Source: Pirellulales bacterium
GTDB taxonomy: Bacteria; Planctomycetota; Planctomycetia; Pirellulales; Lacipirellulaceae
Direction of reading: 5' to 3'
Length of the DNA: 64,000 nt
NCBI GenBank assembly: GCA_022448345.1
Contig: JAKVCB010000007.1
Coordinates: 1-64,000, forward strand
A program made the translations under genes and the position numbers. This document shows positions 12,001-20,011 of this stretch, in pieces. Position 1 is the stretch's first letter. Each line of letters begins with the position of its first letter. The notes beneath the pieces were generated by a model, which saw only the letters and a program-made list of their open reading frames with translations, searched no databases and was not told the DNA's origin.

Positions 12001-13173
12001 CCGCCAGGTAAAAGTGATATGCTCATCGCCCGTACCCCACAACCAAATATTGCTTTGTTCGTCGGTGAGCTCACACCAAGGCTTTTCCAGTAAGGTCCCC
12101 TCCTCCCATTCGCGTTTGCGTTCGATCGTTTCGGCAACTCCCCGATAGATATGCCGCTTCCAGCGGCCTAAATCTTTCCACTTGCCAACCAGTTCGATAC
12201 AACCTTGCGAAAAGGACAGATCTGGATCGGCTATAAGTCGATCGGGATCAAAGCTGTAAAATTCTCCCAGACCATCGCATTCCAAACACATTCCTTGCGG
12301 ACTGTTAAAACTGAAAAGTTGAGGTGAAGGGGGTTCAAAGCTGATCTCGCAATGTGTGCAGGCAAACTGCGACGAGAGTGGGATATCGCCCGGCTGAAGT
12401 CCAGTCCGCCGTGCCGCAGCACCACCGGTTCCACGGGACGAGGTTGCCTCCTGTTCAACGGCAATGATCAGATTGCCATCTCCCGCCTTGAGAGCTGCAT
12501 CGACAGCCTCGGCCAACCGAGCGCGAATCGTCGAAGAACCAATCACCAGACGATCTGTCACCACCTCAATGTGATGCCTCATCTGACGATCAAGCCCCAA
12601 ATCGTCACTCAGCTGCACAATGGTCCCATCAACCCGAGCACGAACAAACCCTCGCTTCAAAAGGTCTTCAAAGAGATCTTCGTACCTCCCCTTTTGACCA
12701 CGAATGATCGGTGCAAGTACTGCAAATCGCGTTTTGGAGGGCAGCGTCAGAATGCGGGCAATGATTTGTTCGCGCGTCTGTGCCGTGATCCGCCGTTTGC
12801 ACTGAGGGCAATGTCCCTGCCCAACACGGGCAAACAACACACGAAGAAAATCATAGATCTCGGTAATCGTGCCAACGGTTGAACGAGGATTATTTCCTGA
12901 AGACTTTTGAGAAATTGAAATCGATGGGCTGAGCCCACCAATGTAGTCAACGTCAGGCTTGGGCATCTGCCCCAGGAACTGCCGGGCAAAAGTTGATAAA
13001 CTCTCGACATAACGCCGCTGCCCCTCGGCAAACAACGTGTCGAAAGCAAGCGAACTCTTGCCTGACCCGGAAACGCCTGTCAGACAAATCAATTGATTAC
13101 GGGGCAATACAAGGTCGACGTCGCGCAGGTTGTGCTCGCGAGCCCCTTTGATCACGATATCGGAGGCGGGCAT
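6100..13173 (-). CDS. uvrA: Double-length UvrA: two UvrA copies fused, plus a C-terminal repeated module
   Basis: Nucleotide-excision-repair damage sensor, about 2,357 residues against roughly 940 for ordinary UvrA. Copy 1 spans about residues 1-1010 and copy 2 about 1030-1960. Each has two ABC ATPase halves. There are four intact Walker A motifs (GVSGSGKSS near 35, 704 and 1688; GPSGSGKTS near 1058) and four signatures with Walker B (LSGGESQRIRL, LSGGEAQRIKL, LSGGELQRIRL, LSGGEAQRVKL; LDEPT or LDEPS). Both copies keep Cys zinc modules (CTHC/CLEC, CEAC/CPIC; CEQC/CEAC, CDEC/CETC) and a UvrB-binding-like segment. Residues about 2043-2357 hold two copies of an unfamiliar module (MPWEIDGHRWH, MPWKVLGQKWH). 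The ATG at 13173 is preferred; a TTG at 13215 would add 14 residues. Confidence 0.93.
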   Translation of the reverse strand: MPASDIVIKGAREHNLRDVDLVLPRNQLICLTGVSGSGKSSLAFDTLFAEGQRRYVESLSTFARQFLGQMPKPDVDYIGGLSPSISISQKSSGNNPRSTVGTITEIYDFLRVLFARVGQGHCPQCKRRITAQTREQIIARILTLPSKTRFAVLAPIIRGQKGRYEDLFEDLLKRGFVRARVDGTIVQLSDDLGLDRQMRHHIEVVTDRLVIGSSTIRARLAEAVDAALKAGDGNLIIAVEQEATSSRGTGGAAARRTGLQPGDIPLSSQFACTHCEISFEPPSPQLFSFNSPQGMCLECDGLGEFYSFDPDRLIADPDLSFSQGCIELVGKWKDLGRWKRHIYRGVAETIERKREWEEGTLLEKPWCELTDEQSNIWLWGTGDEHITFTWRSGRSSEKHGGIFEGIIPELLDRYRSSNNTAKIRQLEKYMSVIECPDCCGQRLNPQARSVTITSASPEFSDCPEKTLPEICELPVSDAVAFFGELVLDENRQFIATEALKEIRGRFGFLVNVGLNYLSLSRTAPTLSGGESQRIRLAGQIGCGLVGVLYILDEPSIGLHPRDNARLLATLQQLRDLGNTVVVVEHDEETMRAADHLVDFGPGPGIRGGEVVAMGTAAEIAHQKKSVTGAYLSGHKCIAIPQQRRLTRDGESFQKTIVATTEDQADSDKTPGSVALRIVGACHNNLKNVDVEIPLGAFVCVTGVSGSGKSSLVQDILSDALRRDLMNGKSDPGEHERIEGLEHLDKLIAIDQSPIGRTPRSNPATYIKVFDDIRNLYAQLPESKRRGYKPGRFSFNVQGGRCEACDGNGANKIEMDFLADVWVACPICQGHRFNRETLQVLYRERSIADVLEMDVQQALEHFENIPSIHHKLSTLQSVGMDYVKIGQPSPTLSGGEAQRIKLARELVKKSTRKTLYLLDEPTTGLHFADIELLLNVLHDFVKAGNTVLVVEHNLDVIKTADWVIDMGPEGGREGGRVVVAGTPEDVARNEKSYTGRSLRSVLKVDLPSVQKVSQSKAKRKRTPKVRQATHITVQGAQQHNLQNVNVKLPRDQMTVFCGPSGSGKTSLAMDTIYAEGQRRYVESLSAYARQFVGQMQKPQLEHIDGLSPAIAIEQRSAGHSPRSTVGTVTEIYDYFRILMARLGQPHCPDCDLPIGTQTADQIVDKILAEPTGTKLYVMAPIDVQVGQQYETLWDSLRTSGYLRVRIDGHTYSLDEMPSIDRKRNHSVELVVDRIVVRKSVSGRIADSVENTLAFGKGVLRVAYSDDEVPEPRWRVRTHSQHLVCEQCARSFEPLTPHNFSFNSSLGWCEACDGLGTQRGANPAALIRDPNMTLADGAIYAWPNVNRDISRAMLAALSTHTGIPIETPYARLSARQRRMVLHGTNDEWIEVRPPTASGSGKRGGNKKNASSQQESPQFPPFRFQFKGLYPALEEASRLSPRFRSQLEHLVDEVDCSECGGSRLRDDAAAVRFRKQTMDDYCRVPLGELLDVVSKWRLKPNERKVAGELVREIKNRLTFLVDVGLDYLTVGRSAPTLSGGELQRIRLASQVGSGLCGVLYVLDEPTIGLHPRDNGRLVAALGKLRDLGNTLLVVEHDRDVVASADQLFDFGPGAGRLGGHIVARGTPEEVGQRRKSLTGQYLTGKKSIPIPQNRRPRNQASIEIVGAAQHNLKKIDVEIPLGTLTAVTGVSGSGKSSLINNILYNQLARVLHRAGTSPGVHDKIRGIKNINKVIRVDQQPLGNTPTSNPATYTGVFEHIRQLFAQLPEAKLRGFTARRFSFNVAGGRCDECQGAGEVCIEMHFLPDVWVQCETCKGQRYNPDTLAVRYHGQSIADVLAMPCCEAVGLFDDFSRIRHILQTLCDVGLGYLTLGQSAPTLSGGEAQRVKLAAELARPDTGRTLYILDEPTTGLHFEDLVKLLDVLNRLVDQGNTVIVIEHNLDVIKSADWVIDLGPEAGAEGGSLVAVGTPEDITQSQQRPASRKNRKAKSAKTRGNGNDLSSSHTAAALAPILAAGPYQERKPFSGSSGRPQPGELEITELGRDIKMPWEIDGHRWHTRDRVARDGQPCHWDGRILAEIESRIHQLGEFRATNWNSRTVVEITAPKKSDGWFFHAITGEPWLLKLKFRTAKKTFQREELVADLGLVPLNDLHEVEAYGNGPRIKCKNLRGPWQEVQVDAHSWEEINTPQFWSFLQRAIAGFEKFTGRVKKSPEDVMPWKVLGQKWHLARKGFPPGKKPAWAIEVLEDLLEILSEEAPAGQFLWNNQEVVHLMVPEQREPWASIYTKRLAAVDLVLNGPQNAFALGRIVEIGSERSLLNNGDHLDRIKFRFITAEDLDLGDMADFLKEHLEIVRGAVVPQST

Positions 13174-13407
13174 GGTTTTGGTGGGAATATCCGTCAAATG
13201 GCATTCATAGTACAAAACAGAAAGAAGCTACGCATTCTACGCCACTTTCCAAAAAGCGGAAAGATGACGGATTGGTCGTAAATGGCTTCTCGTTGGTCGA
13301 CCACAATGGATATGCTTGAAACGAAGTTTCCTGCCGGTCTCGGCCTCCGCTGGGCAACCCTGGATAATGAACTCAAGACATCGCATTTCCCCCAAACTCG
13401 CTGAACC

Positions 13408-14295
13408 ATGTGTGATATGTCGCTTACCTATGAACTCCTTGATTTCGGCCAAAAACGGAAGTTGGAGCGATTTGGAAAAATCGTGATCGACCGTCCGTCG
13501 CCGGCAGCACAAGGTCCAACGCAAGTCGACCTCAAAACCTGGCGGGATGCGATTGCCCGTTACAAACGGACCACCGGTACAAGCGGGAAATGGTCGCCAG
13601 CGGATGCACTACCGGAAACGTGGAAAACGAAATTTGTGCTACCCAACCACAATCTTGAGCCACCCTACCCGGAAATCTGCTTTGAACTACGCCCTTCCCC
13701 TTTTGGGCATGTGGGAGTTTTTCCCGAACAAGCCACCCATTGGAAATGGCTGGTCAGCAAAGTTGCCGCTGCCCGAAAGCCTCTAAAAATCCTGAACCTG
13801 TTTGCCTACACGGGCGGAAGTACGCTGGCCGCTGCGTTGGCCGGAGCCAATGTCACCCATGTCGATGCAGCGGCGAACATCGTACGTCGGGCTCGCCGCA
13901 ATGCCGCGATCTCTAATTTGGAGGATTGCTCGATTCGCTGGGTGGTTGAGGATGCTGTAAAATACTGCCGTCGAGAACTTAAGCGGGGCGAACAGTATGA
14001 CGGTGTCATCCTTGACCCCCCTACCTATGGCCATGGTCCCAAGGGTGAAACCTGGAAAATTACCCAGCACCTTCCCACCTTACTTGACCTTTGTGGCAAG
14101 CTCACCTCAAGGCAACCAACCCTGGCACTGGTAACCTGCCACTCGCCCAGCATCGGTCCAGCAGAGTTGGCCGCCTATACGGCGGACGGCATCTTTGGGC
14201 ATTGTGGACAACCACCGGCAACCGGCACGCTTTCGCTAACGAGTCGGGATGGAAGAAAACTGCACAGTGGCGTGTACGCCCGATGGCCAGGTTAA
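13408..14295 (+). CDS. Class I SAM-dependent RNA methyltransferase (RlmI/RlmK-like)
   Basis: 295 residues. The Rossmann core has motif I LNLFAYTGGSTLAAALAGA (about 130-148), an acidic residue after the second strand (THVDAAANIVRRARRN), and DPPTYGHGP (about 210), the DPP[FT] type of the COG1092 rRNA methyltransferases. The N-terminal part is short and lacks the PUA domain of E. coli RlmI. It probably methylates 23S rRNA cytosine or guanine; the target base is not predictable. It is transcribed away from uvrA across a 230-base gap and converges with the next gene with a 4-base overlap at their 3' ends. Confidence 0.8.
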   Translation: MCDMSLTYELLDFGQKRKLERFGKIVIDRPSPAAQGPTQVDLKTWRDAIARYKRTTGTSGKWSPADALPETWKTKFVLPNHNLEPPYPEICFELRPSPFGHVGVFPEQATHWKWLVSKVAAARKPLKILNLFAYTGGSTLAAALAGANVTHVDAAANIVRRARRNAAISNLEDCSIRWVVEDAVKYCRRELKRGEQYDGVILDPPTYGHGPKGETWKITQHLPTLLDLCGKLTSRQPTLALVTCHSPSIGPAELAAYTADGIFGHCGQPPATGTLSLTSRDGRKLHSGVYARWPG

Positions 14296-14921
14296 TCCTC
14301 GGAGGAGGGCTCGCCGGGCGGCCCCGGCTGATCTCGCTCTGGAAAAGTATCCAGCAATTGGGCCATGGGTAAATCATCCGTTTGCGGGCGGTCGAACATC
14401 GTGCGTAACTCAAGCGGGTCGGATGGGTCCATCGTGATCAAGGATTCAATAATCTCGCTGGCCATATGTGATTTGTCCAACTGGTGGAGGCACCAGGCAA
14501 GCCCTTGGCCCGCCAAAAAGAAGGGCTGGTTTGCCGGATGCGAACAGAGCAAGGGGCTGACCTGCCCAGCCCGCTTGACGGTCCACCATCCCAACTGGTA
14601 TCCGTAACCAAAGTGACCACGGGCGAGTGGCAAATCGCCACCCATCTCCAGGGCCAGTTGACCCAAAAGTGTGTGTGCCTCGACAAATTCGCTGCAACCT
14701 GACAGCAACCACCGCAATTCGTCGACGGCAATTTCCAATTCACCTGCCTCAATCATGGCCCGCACTTCAAGAATATCTTCTGCACGATCCCGCACACAAC
14801 GAGGGTATACTAACTTCCAGCCAACCCCATTGGTGGTACGTCGGACTGACAAACCAGTCGATGGACGTGCGGGGCTGGACGGCGGGACATGCGCCTGATG
14901 ATTGACTTTGCGTCTGGCCAT
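14292..14921 (-). CDS. TPR-like small protein
   Basis: 209 residues. Helical repeat-like segments run from about 45 to 165: ILEVRAMIEAGELEIAVDEL, then FVEAHTLLGQLALEMGGD, then GQGLAWCLHQLDKSHMASEI. The spacing and small/large residue pattern suit two to three tetratricopeptide repeats. The N-terminus is basic and Pro-rich, and the C-terminus Pro/Glu-rich and probably disordered. No enzyme motif is seen. It is likely a conserved planctomycete protein of unknown role. It overlaps the 3' end of the methyltransferase gene tail-to-tail. Confidence 0.55.
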   Translation of the reverse strand: MARRKVNHQAHVPPSSPARPSTGLSVRRTTNGVGWKLVYPRCVRDRAEDILEVRAMIEAGELEIAVDELRWLLSGCSEFVEAHTLLGQLALEMGGDLPLARGHFGYGYQLGWWTVKRAGQVSPLLCSHPANQPFFLAGQGLAWCLHQLDKSHMASEIIESLITMDPSDPLELRTMFDRPQTDDLPMAQLLDTFPERDQPGPPGEPSSED

Positions 14922-15022
14922 GATCTAGATGGTAACAGCCTGGTGTTGAATAATGGAGATGAACCTTCCCTAAAAGAATACCCTAAATCGATGACCATGC
15001 ATCCAGAACCTGGTCGCCCGCT

Positions 15023-15666
15023 ATGAACCTAGCTCAACTAGCTTGCCCCCTCTGCGGCGGTGCGTTTCAAGTCGAACTCACCTGGCAGGGTCATCAAGTA
15101 ACCTGCCCACATTGTGAACAGGTAGTGACCGTCCCAAATCTGGATCCTTTAACACCACCTGACTTTGTCACTGCTCCGCCGCCGATAGGGCCGACAAACC
15201 CAAATCTGGACGCTTCAGCCCCAGCCGACTTTGTTACTCCCCCGCCTCCGGTGGAACGGGCCAACCCGAATCGAGACCCTCCGGTCCCACCTGACTTTGT
15301 TGCCCCCTTGCCTTCGGTGGAGCCGACAAACCGAGCCGTAGACAAAATTCCCGTAAAACGGCCGCCACAAATCAGAGCAGACGAGGTGCCGCCCGCAGAC
15401 ACACCGAAATCACGCCAGTCCGAAACACGGCAGCAGTCGACAACTATATTTTGTCGCGTCGCAGGCCGGCGGAAAATACTGGCGGATCCCCTTTTGCTAT
15501 CCACGAGACTCCCAAGCAGGTTGTCGATCATCAAGGGCACACGGTTGAGCTCAAAAGCCGCACGCCCGATCAAAAAGCCCGCTTTCGACGACGAGTCCAC
15601 GCCACCGTTGCGATTGCCAGCGCCATGGTGCTTGCCATCCTCTTGGGATCGCTACTTCTGCTATGA
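15023..15666 (+). pseudogene. Zinc-ribbon protein with C-terminal membrane anchor, reading frame broken
   Basis: The first frame starts at 15023 with a CxxC...CxxC zinc ribbon (CPLCGG and CPHCEQ), followed by three tandem 22-residue Pro-rich units (each with a DFV core). Somewhere between 15361 and 15450 sensible coding passes to the frame one base back: it continues through LSRRRPAENTGG to a basic stretch and the membrane anchor AIASAMVLAILLGSLLLL, ending at 15666. The original frame runs on to 16132, but antisense to mtdB and with no recognisable sequence. No slippery heptamer is evident, so this is either a real frameshift mutation or a sequencing error. An intact protein would be about 213 residues. 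Confidence 0.6.
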
Positions 15667-15679
15667 CCCTACCCACGGT

Positions 15680-16543
15680 TCAAATCTGCTTGCCAATTGC
15701 ATAGATTTCGTCGGCATCCAAAACCAACGTATTACTTTCGAACAAACGCTTGATGGCGGCCTTGTGAATTTTCATCTTGGTCCCACCCACTCCAATCGCT
15801 CCATAACAAACGTGGTTGTCACGGCGGACTGCCTTGTCCTGCGGATCAATCCCGCCGATCCCAGCTGGCGGAACAGCACTCAAGTCGATTGCAACGGCAA
15901 GCTGTCCACATTGCCGGCGGGTCTGGTCAGCAAGCAATTCCACCCCAGGCGCTCCGGCCGCCACAATGACCTGGGCGCCATCGACCGCACTGGCAGTCTC
16001 AGCTTCATTGCTGGTTTGGCAAGGCTGCAAACTCGCCTCTGGAACAGCCTGACGGATTTCGGTGCAAACTTCCTCGGCCCGTTGTCGGCGGCGGGAAGCG
16101 ACTCGCACGTGCATGTTTTCACGCGCCAATAACCGCACGACACGCCGCCCAACCGGTCCGGTCGCGGCCAGCACGGTAGCCACTGCCCCTTCCAGGGCCA
16201 CGTGTTTTCGGGCTGCCAGAACCGCAGCAGCCGCCGTGGTATTGGCACCGTTGGGGTCCAGCATAACCGAAACCCGCATGGGCCCAAAAAAGCAAGCGGT
16301 GGTTTGTTGCAGGAGTTCCTCGCCAGCTGCCACATCCTGGCCACCAATAAAAACGGCCGTTTTCTTGAGGTCCTCCGGTGCACGGGTAAACATTGCACCG
16401 TAAACCAAATCGCGTACCTCGGCCGGCTGGACACCTCCGTGTCGAAACAAATGCTCAACACCCGCATCGGCAGCCACAACCGCGTCGAACACACTCGGCT
16501 GCAGGTCCGTATCAAAACAGATTAAGATCGTGGGAAGCGACAT
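15680..16543 (-). CDS. mtdB: NAD(P)-dependent methylene-tetrahydromethanopterin dehydrogenase
   Basis: 287 residues, the usual size. Oxidises methylene-H4MPT to methenyl-H4MPT in the cytoplasm, the step after Fae. Visible features are the N-terminal ILICFDTDLQPSVFDAVVAA, the Rossmann nucleotide loop TGPVGRRVVRLLARE (about 128-142) followed by SRR, which suggests NADP(H) use, and the C-terminal CYGAIGVGGTKMKIHKAAI. It lies 12 bases downstream of fae on the same strand, so they form an operon. MtdA/MtdC-type relatives are possible; the pairing with fae favours MtdB. Confidence 0.9.
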   Translation of the reverse strand: MSLPTILICFDTDLQPSVFDAVVAADAGVEHLFRHGGVQPAEVRDLVYGAMFTRAPEDLKKTAVFIGGQDVAAGEELLQQTTACFFGPMRVSVMLDPNGANTTAAAAVLAARKHVALEGAVATVLAATGPVGRRVVRLLARENMHVRVASRRRQRAEEVCTEIRQAVPEASLQPCQTSNEAETASAVDGAQVIVAAGAPGVELLADQTRRQCGQLAVAIDLSAVPPAGIGGIDPQDKAVRRDNHVCYGAIGVGGTKMKIHKAAIKRLFESNTLVLDADEIYAIGKQI

Positions 16544-16555
16544 CTGAACCGACGG

Positions 16556-17053
16556 CTAAAATCCGCGGAACGGATGTGCCGCTTCTTCCTTACCCGAAAG
16601 CATCTCGGCCGCTGTTGGCTTGCCTTCCATCGCATTTTTCACTGCCATCTTGGTGGCTTCGTGATTGAACTCGTAGATCTTTTTGTCGTCGGCAGCTTCC
16701 GGGTGAATGAACACACCACAGACGCAAACCAAATCTTCAGCCTGATCTTGAGGAATAACACCTTCAGCAACCGAGTCGGCAATCGCTTTTGCAACGGCCG
16801 CCTGGGCAGGGCCAAACATTTGCACCGCTTGGCGCATCCCCTTGATAGTGACTTTGGTGATCATCACTGTCGACGGTTTGACTGCCAAATTTGGAGTCAG
16901 CACGGCCAGCAAATTTGAGTGCCCGTCGCTTTGCCTGGCTAGTGCATTGGCAAAGGCAGTCCCGACAGGGCCATCTTTGTCCCCAATCAGCAAATCAATG
17001 TGAGCAATTTCATTTCCCTCGCCGGTCAGGGCTTCTCCGATAAACATCGACAT
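16556..17053 (-). CDS. fae: Formaldehyde-activating enzyme
   Basis: 165 residues, typical of Fae, which condenses formaldehyde with H4MPT to methylene-H4MPT. Diagnostic segments are GEALTGEGNEIAHIDLLIG with the catalytic His, then GPVGTAFANALA, LLAVLTPNLAVKPSTVMI, and a C-terminal VFIHPEAADD. The ATG at 17053 is chosen because TTAAGGAGAT sits about 8 bases before it; longer in-frame starts up to 17152 add nothing Fae-like. It is the first gene of the fae-mtdB operon, so the operon promoter should lie in the 570-base gap upstream. Confidence 0.95.
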   Translation of the reverse strand: MSMFIGEALTGEGNEIAHIDLLIGDKDGPVGTAFANALARQSDGHSNLLAVLTPNLAVKPSTVMITKVTIKGMRQAVQMFGPAQAAVAKAIADSVAEGVIPQDQAEDLVCVCGVFIHPEAADDKKIYEFNHEATKMAVKNAMEGKPTAAEMLSGKEEAAHPFRGF

Positions 17054-17624
17054 GGATCCAATCTCCTTAAAATTTACGTGGTTTGACACGGGAACAGTCG
17101 GGCAGAGTGACCCCGGTAGACAACCCCGGAAATCACTGCCCTCGGTGGGCATTTACACCATCCCAACTGCAATAGAATGTCCATTTGTAAACGAAGAATA
17201 TCACAGCCCCTGTGGATTTCCAACCGCCTGGGACTTTATATCATCAGTGGTTCGGTTTCGGGCTGCTTTACCCAGCTCTACCGCTCAAACAGGGCTTGGT
17301 GGGCCCCTGTGGCAAAGGCCGGTTCTCTGGACAACCGATTCACTTTTTGCGACAATAAAGTGAGAGAATTTATTGGTCGCCACCCCTATCTGACGGCTCC
17401 CGATACCATCGGTATGCCAGCCACTGAAAAGATGCACGACCTAAAAAAACAGACCGAGCAGCCGTTGTGTTTATAGCCAGACGGCCAGGATCACCAGGCG
17501 TGGTTCTGTAGCCCGCTGGCTCCCACGAAGCATTTCTTATAACGACCTTCTCGGTAAACAGACCGGACAGAGAACACGGAACAGAGCGCACTGCGGAAAT
17601 CGCATTTCCCAAGGAGTTATCCAG
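17054..17624. other. Divergent promoter region between fae and the DUF1559 gene
   Basis: About 570 bases with short frames only, none recognisable. It must hold the promoters of the fae operon (leftward) and of the DUF1559 gene (rightward). An AAGGAG ribosome site at about 17610 belongs to the latter. I found no convincing operator or terminator. Confidence 0.45.
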
Positions 17625-18683
17625 ATGAGGCAACGTCAAACAGCGGGTTTCACATTGGTCGAACTTTTGGTCGTGATCTCGATCATCGGCACGCTGGTCG
17701 CCTTGCTGCTGCCAGCGGTTCAATCAGCGCGCGAAAGTGCACGTAATAATACCTGTAAAAACAACCTCAAGCAGGTGTCACTTGCCTTGATCAACATGGA
17801 CAGCAAGAGTGCCAAAGGGGGACTGCCCGGCTATGTTAATGACGTTTACGATAGCAATAATCAATCGTTGGGCCGCCGGGCGAGCTGGGTCGTGATGGCA
17901 CTCCCTTACATGGAACAAAATGCCCTGTACGATGCTTGGTCAGAGGATTTTTCGTCGAATATTCTCATAAAAAAACCGTGGCCCGCTATTGAGTTTTTGG
18001 TCTGCCCGAGTGACCCATCCGAAATTCTAGGAGAACCGTCACTGAATTATGTGGTGAACGCAGGCAGGGCCTTTGGCGACACAAGTCGCAGCGGTGACTC
18101 CACTGAAAGCGCCGCAAACGGTGTTTTCTTTGACAAGGCCAAAAAAACCACGTTTCTTAGCTCTGGCTCCCAGGTCGACGGGCGTGAAAACCACCCTGAG
18201 ATCACCTCGACTATTTCGTATGTACAAGTCAATGATGGGACGAGTAATACCCTTATGCTTTCTGAAAGCGTGCATCCATGGTTTTACGCGTACGACGGCA
18301 ACTCAACGACTGAAATGTTTGACCCGGGAACCAACGGTCCCAAAGACACTTCACCCATCAAAGATGCAAAACACATCTATGGTTTTGTCTGGAGCAACAC
18401 AGCCAGTGGAATTCAACAAATCAATGGCGACAACAACCTTGATAAAATCTCCAGTGCGCCAGGGACTATGGCGGAATTTGCCAGTCCCGTTAATGAACAA
18501 CTCGGCTACCCATCCAGCAGGCACCCGGGAGGGGTGAACGTGGCCTTTGTCGACGGCCATATCATTTTCATGGGCGATTCGGTTGAACCGGTGGTGTACG
18601 GCCAGCTGATGACCAGTAACCGGAAACGGTCCAAGCTCATAAACGACAGAAACCTGCCCCAACCATCTACTGGTGATTTGTAA
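17625..18683 (+). CDS. DUF1559 protein with type IV pilin-like N-terminus
   Basis: 352 residues. It starts with a prepilin-type signal, RQRQTAGFTLVELLVVISII, followed by a hydrophobic helix to about residue 28; the prepilin peptidase should cut before FTLVE. The rest is the DUF1559 domain, which in planctomycetes ends with an H-x-G-G-x-N-V-A-F-x-D-G-H block; here RHPGGVNVAFVDGHIIFMGD (about 298-317). Members occur in dozens of copies per planctomycete genome, are presumably exported pseudopilins, and have no known function. A strong AAGGAG lies 9 bases upstream of the ATG. Confidence 0.92.
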   Translation: MRQRQTAGFTLVELLVVISIIGTLVALLLPAVQSARESARNNTCKNNLKQVSLALINMDSKSAKGGLPGYVNDVYDSNNQSLGRRASWVVMALPYMEQNALYDAWSEDFSSNILIKKPWPAIEFLVCPSDPSEILGEPSLNYVVNAGRAFGDTSRSGDSTESAANGVFFDKAKKTTFLSSGSQVDGRENHPEITSTISYVQVNDGTSNTLMLSESVHPWFYAYDGNSTTEMFDPGTNGPKDTSPIKDAKHIYGFVWSNTASGIQQINGDNNLDKISSAPGTMAEFASPVNEQLGYPSSRHPGGVNVAFVDGHIIFMGDSVEPVVYGQLMTSNRKRSKLINDRNLPQPSTGDL

Positions 18684-18800
18684 CGGGACTGTTTTGTCCG
18701 CTTTGAACAAGCACACTGCTGGCCCATCTTCTGGCCAGGTGATCAGGTTGGCTCGTTCTGGGGAAGTCGAAGGCAACCCAACAGGAATCCAGTCTGTCGG

Positions 18801-19607
18801 CTAAGAACTTGCTGCAGCCTGGTCGCTTGGCTCCGCATCTTGTCCCAGCAGGGCATTTTCAAGCTGTGGCAGGAACAACTGGGCAAACTCAATGCAATCG
18901 CTTTTGTCAGCCGTTTGCTTCGGGCTGGGCATTGAACTTGCAAAGTACATTTTGTAGAGCGCCCTGGCGTTTCCGAAGACCCAACGCTGATGTTCTGGAG
19001 CAATCCATTTCACCTCGCCTTTTTCATTCGGTTTATACCACGACCAGAAGACTCGCTCCAGCGCGCGACCATTGCGATCTTCACGAATGAAACTATTGGT
19101 CCAAAAGTGGGACGGTTGCAGCTCGTCAAAAGCCATCGTGTAAGGGACGTTCTCGTTGCTCTGCTTGTGGAATCCTGACGATGGGTAACAGATATCTGGC
19201 GTATGACGACAAATATCACGCGAGTGGCCAACAATCAGCCAGAGGGTCACGACTTTTCCGGTTTTAGTGTTCGTGTAGGCTCGCGACACATACCCGACTG
19301 CCCCGGCCGTGTCGCGGACTTCCTCCTTAACCTCCAGGTCCTTAGACTCCCAGTCTCCAATGACTGTTGGAACATTGTTAAAGCACTCAACAAATTCTAG
19401 AGCTGTGATATTGGATGATGCCCAACGATCCGAATACTTAGCCTGCACAAACGTCAAACCGATCAGAAAAATACCGGCAGTCGCACAGACCAATGCAATG
19501 TTCCGCCCCATGCTTATAGAAACGGCGATTGCTCCCACAATAATTGCGATTAAAAGTCCACCTGTAATGAACATCCACATTAAAAAGCACCTCACAAAAC
19601 GGGGCAA
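18801..19607 (-). CDS. Exosortase-associated EpsI-like protein (DUF3485)
   Basis: 268 residues: two N-terminal membrane helices (about 9-28 and 36-54), then a periplasmic domain. HSRDICRHTPDICYPSSGF (about 129-147) matches the H-x-P-x-x-C-Y-P signature of EpsI/DUF3485 proteins, which accompany exosortases and sometimes are fused to them. VPTVIGDWES before it corresponds to the usual 'IGdW' opening. The role is probably in exopolysaccharide assembly or in supporting the sortase; the chemistry is unknown. It belongs with the wza-, exosortase- and wzc-like genes at 21-26.7 kb. Confidence 0.82.
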   Translation of the reverse strand: MPRFVRCFLMWMFITGGLLIAIIVGAIAVSISMGRNIALVCATAGIFLIGLTFVQAKYSDRWASSNITALEFVECFNNVPTVIGDWESKDLEVKEEVRDTAGAVGYVSRAYTNTKTGKVVTLWLIVGHSRDICRHTPDICYPSSGFHKQSNENVPYTMAFDELQPSHFWTNSFIREDRNGRALERVFWSWYKPNEKGEVKWIAPEHQRWVFGNARALYKMYFASSMPSPKQTADKSDCIEFAQLFLPQLENALLGQDAEPSDQAAASS

Positions 19608-20011
19608 AAAGGTACAGAACTGGCCTGCTGAAGTTGCAATGGTGACGAACTGGATAGGAAGTTCACAACCTCCTCGGAACCAGCGTAAGAATCAACCTTG
19701 GGTGGGGTCGAATCGCCAAGCCGCATAGCAGTCTGGCATAACGACCCTTGAATCCCACCTTGAATCTTATGAGGAGCGATTCCATTGGGTACTGCTCACC
19801 CAAACCACCCTATGGTTACCGTATGCCCCTATGCGGGAACTGTCAAGAAATGGACCGCGGCAAGTGGCATCCAGACCTCAAAATTGATGCATGCGGCACA
19901 ATTGTTTTCCGCAGAAATCAACATGCGACGGTCCACCAGACCGTCTCCACGGAAAACTTGTGGCGGCTAGCAAGCCGCAAGACAAATGCGTGGCCATCCG
20001 CCTGCTAACGG
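19608..20011. other. Gap between the EpsI-like gene and the Pro-rich gene
   Basis: About 400 bases. A plus-strand frame at 19748-20008 shows no domain and is probably chance. The EpsI-like gene needs a promoter here or is read through from the genes upstream; neither a promoter nor a terminator is clear. Confidence 0.4.

Noticed and set aside
15667-16132. Continuation of the first frame of the zinc-ribbon gene to a stop at 16132
   Set aside because: It runs antisense to mtdB, whose protein sequence is clear, and the translated continuation has no membrane segment or known domain.
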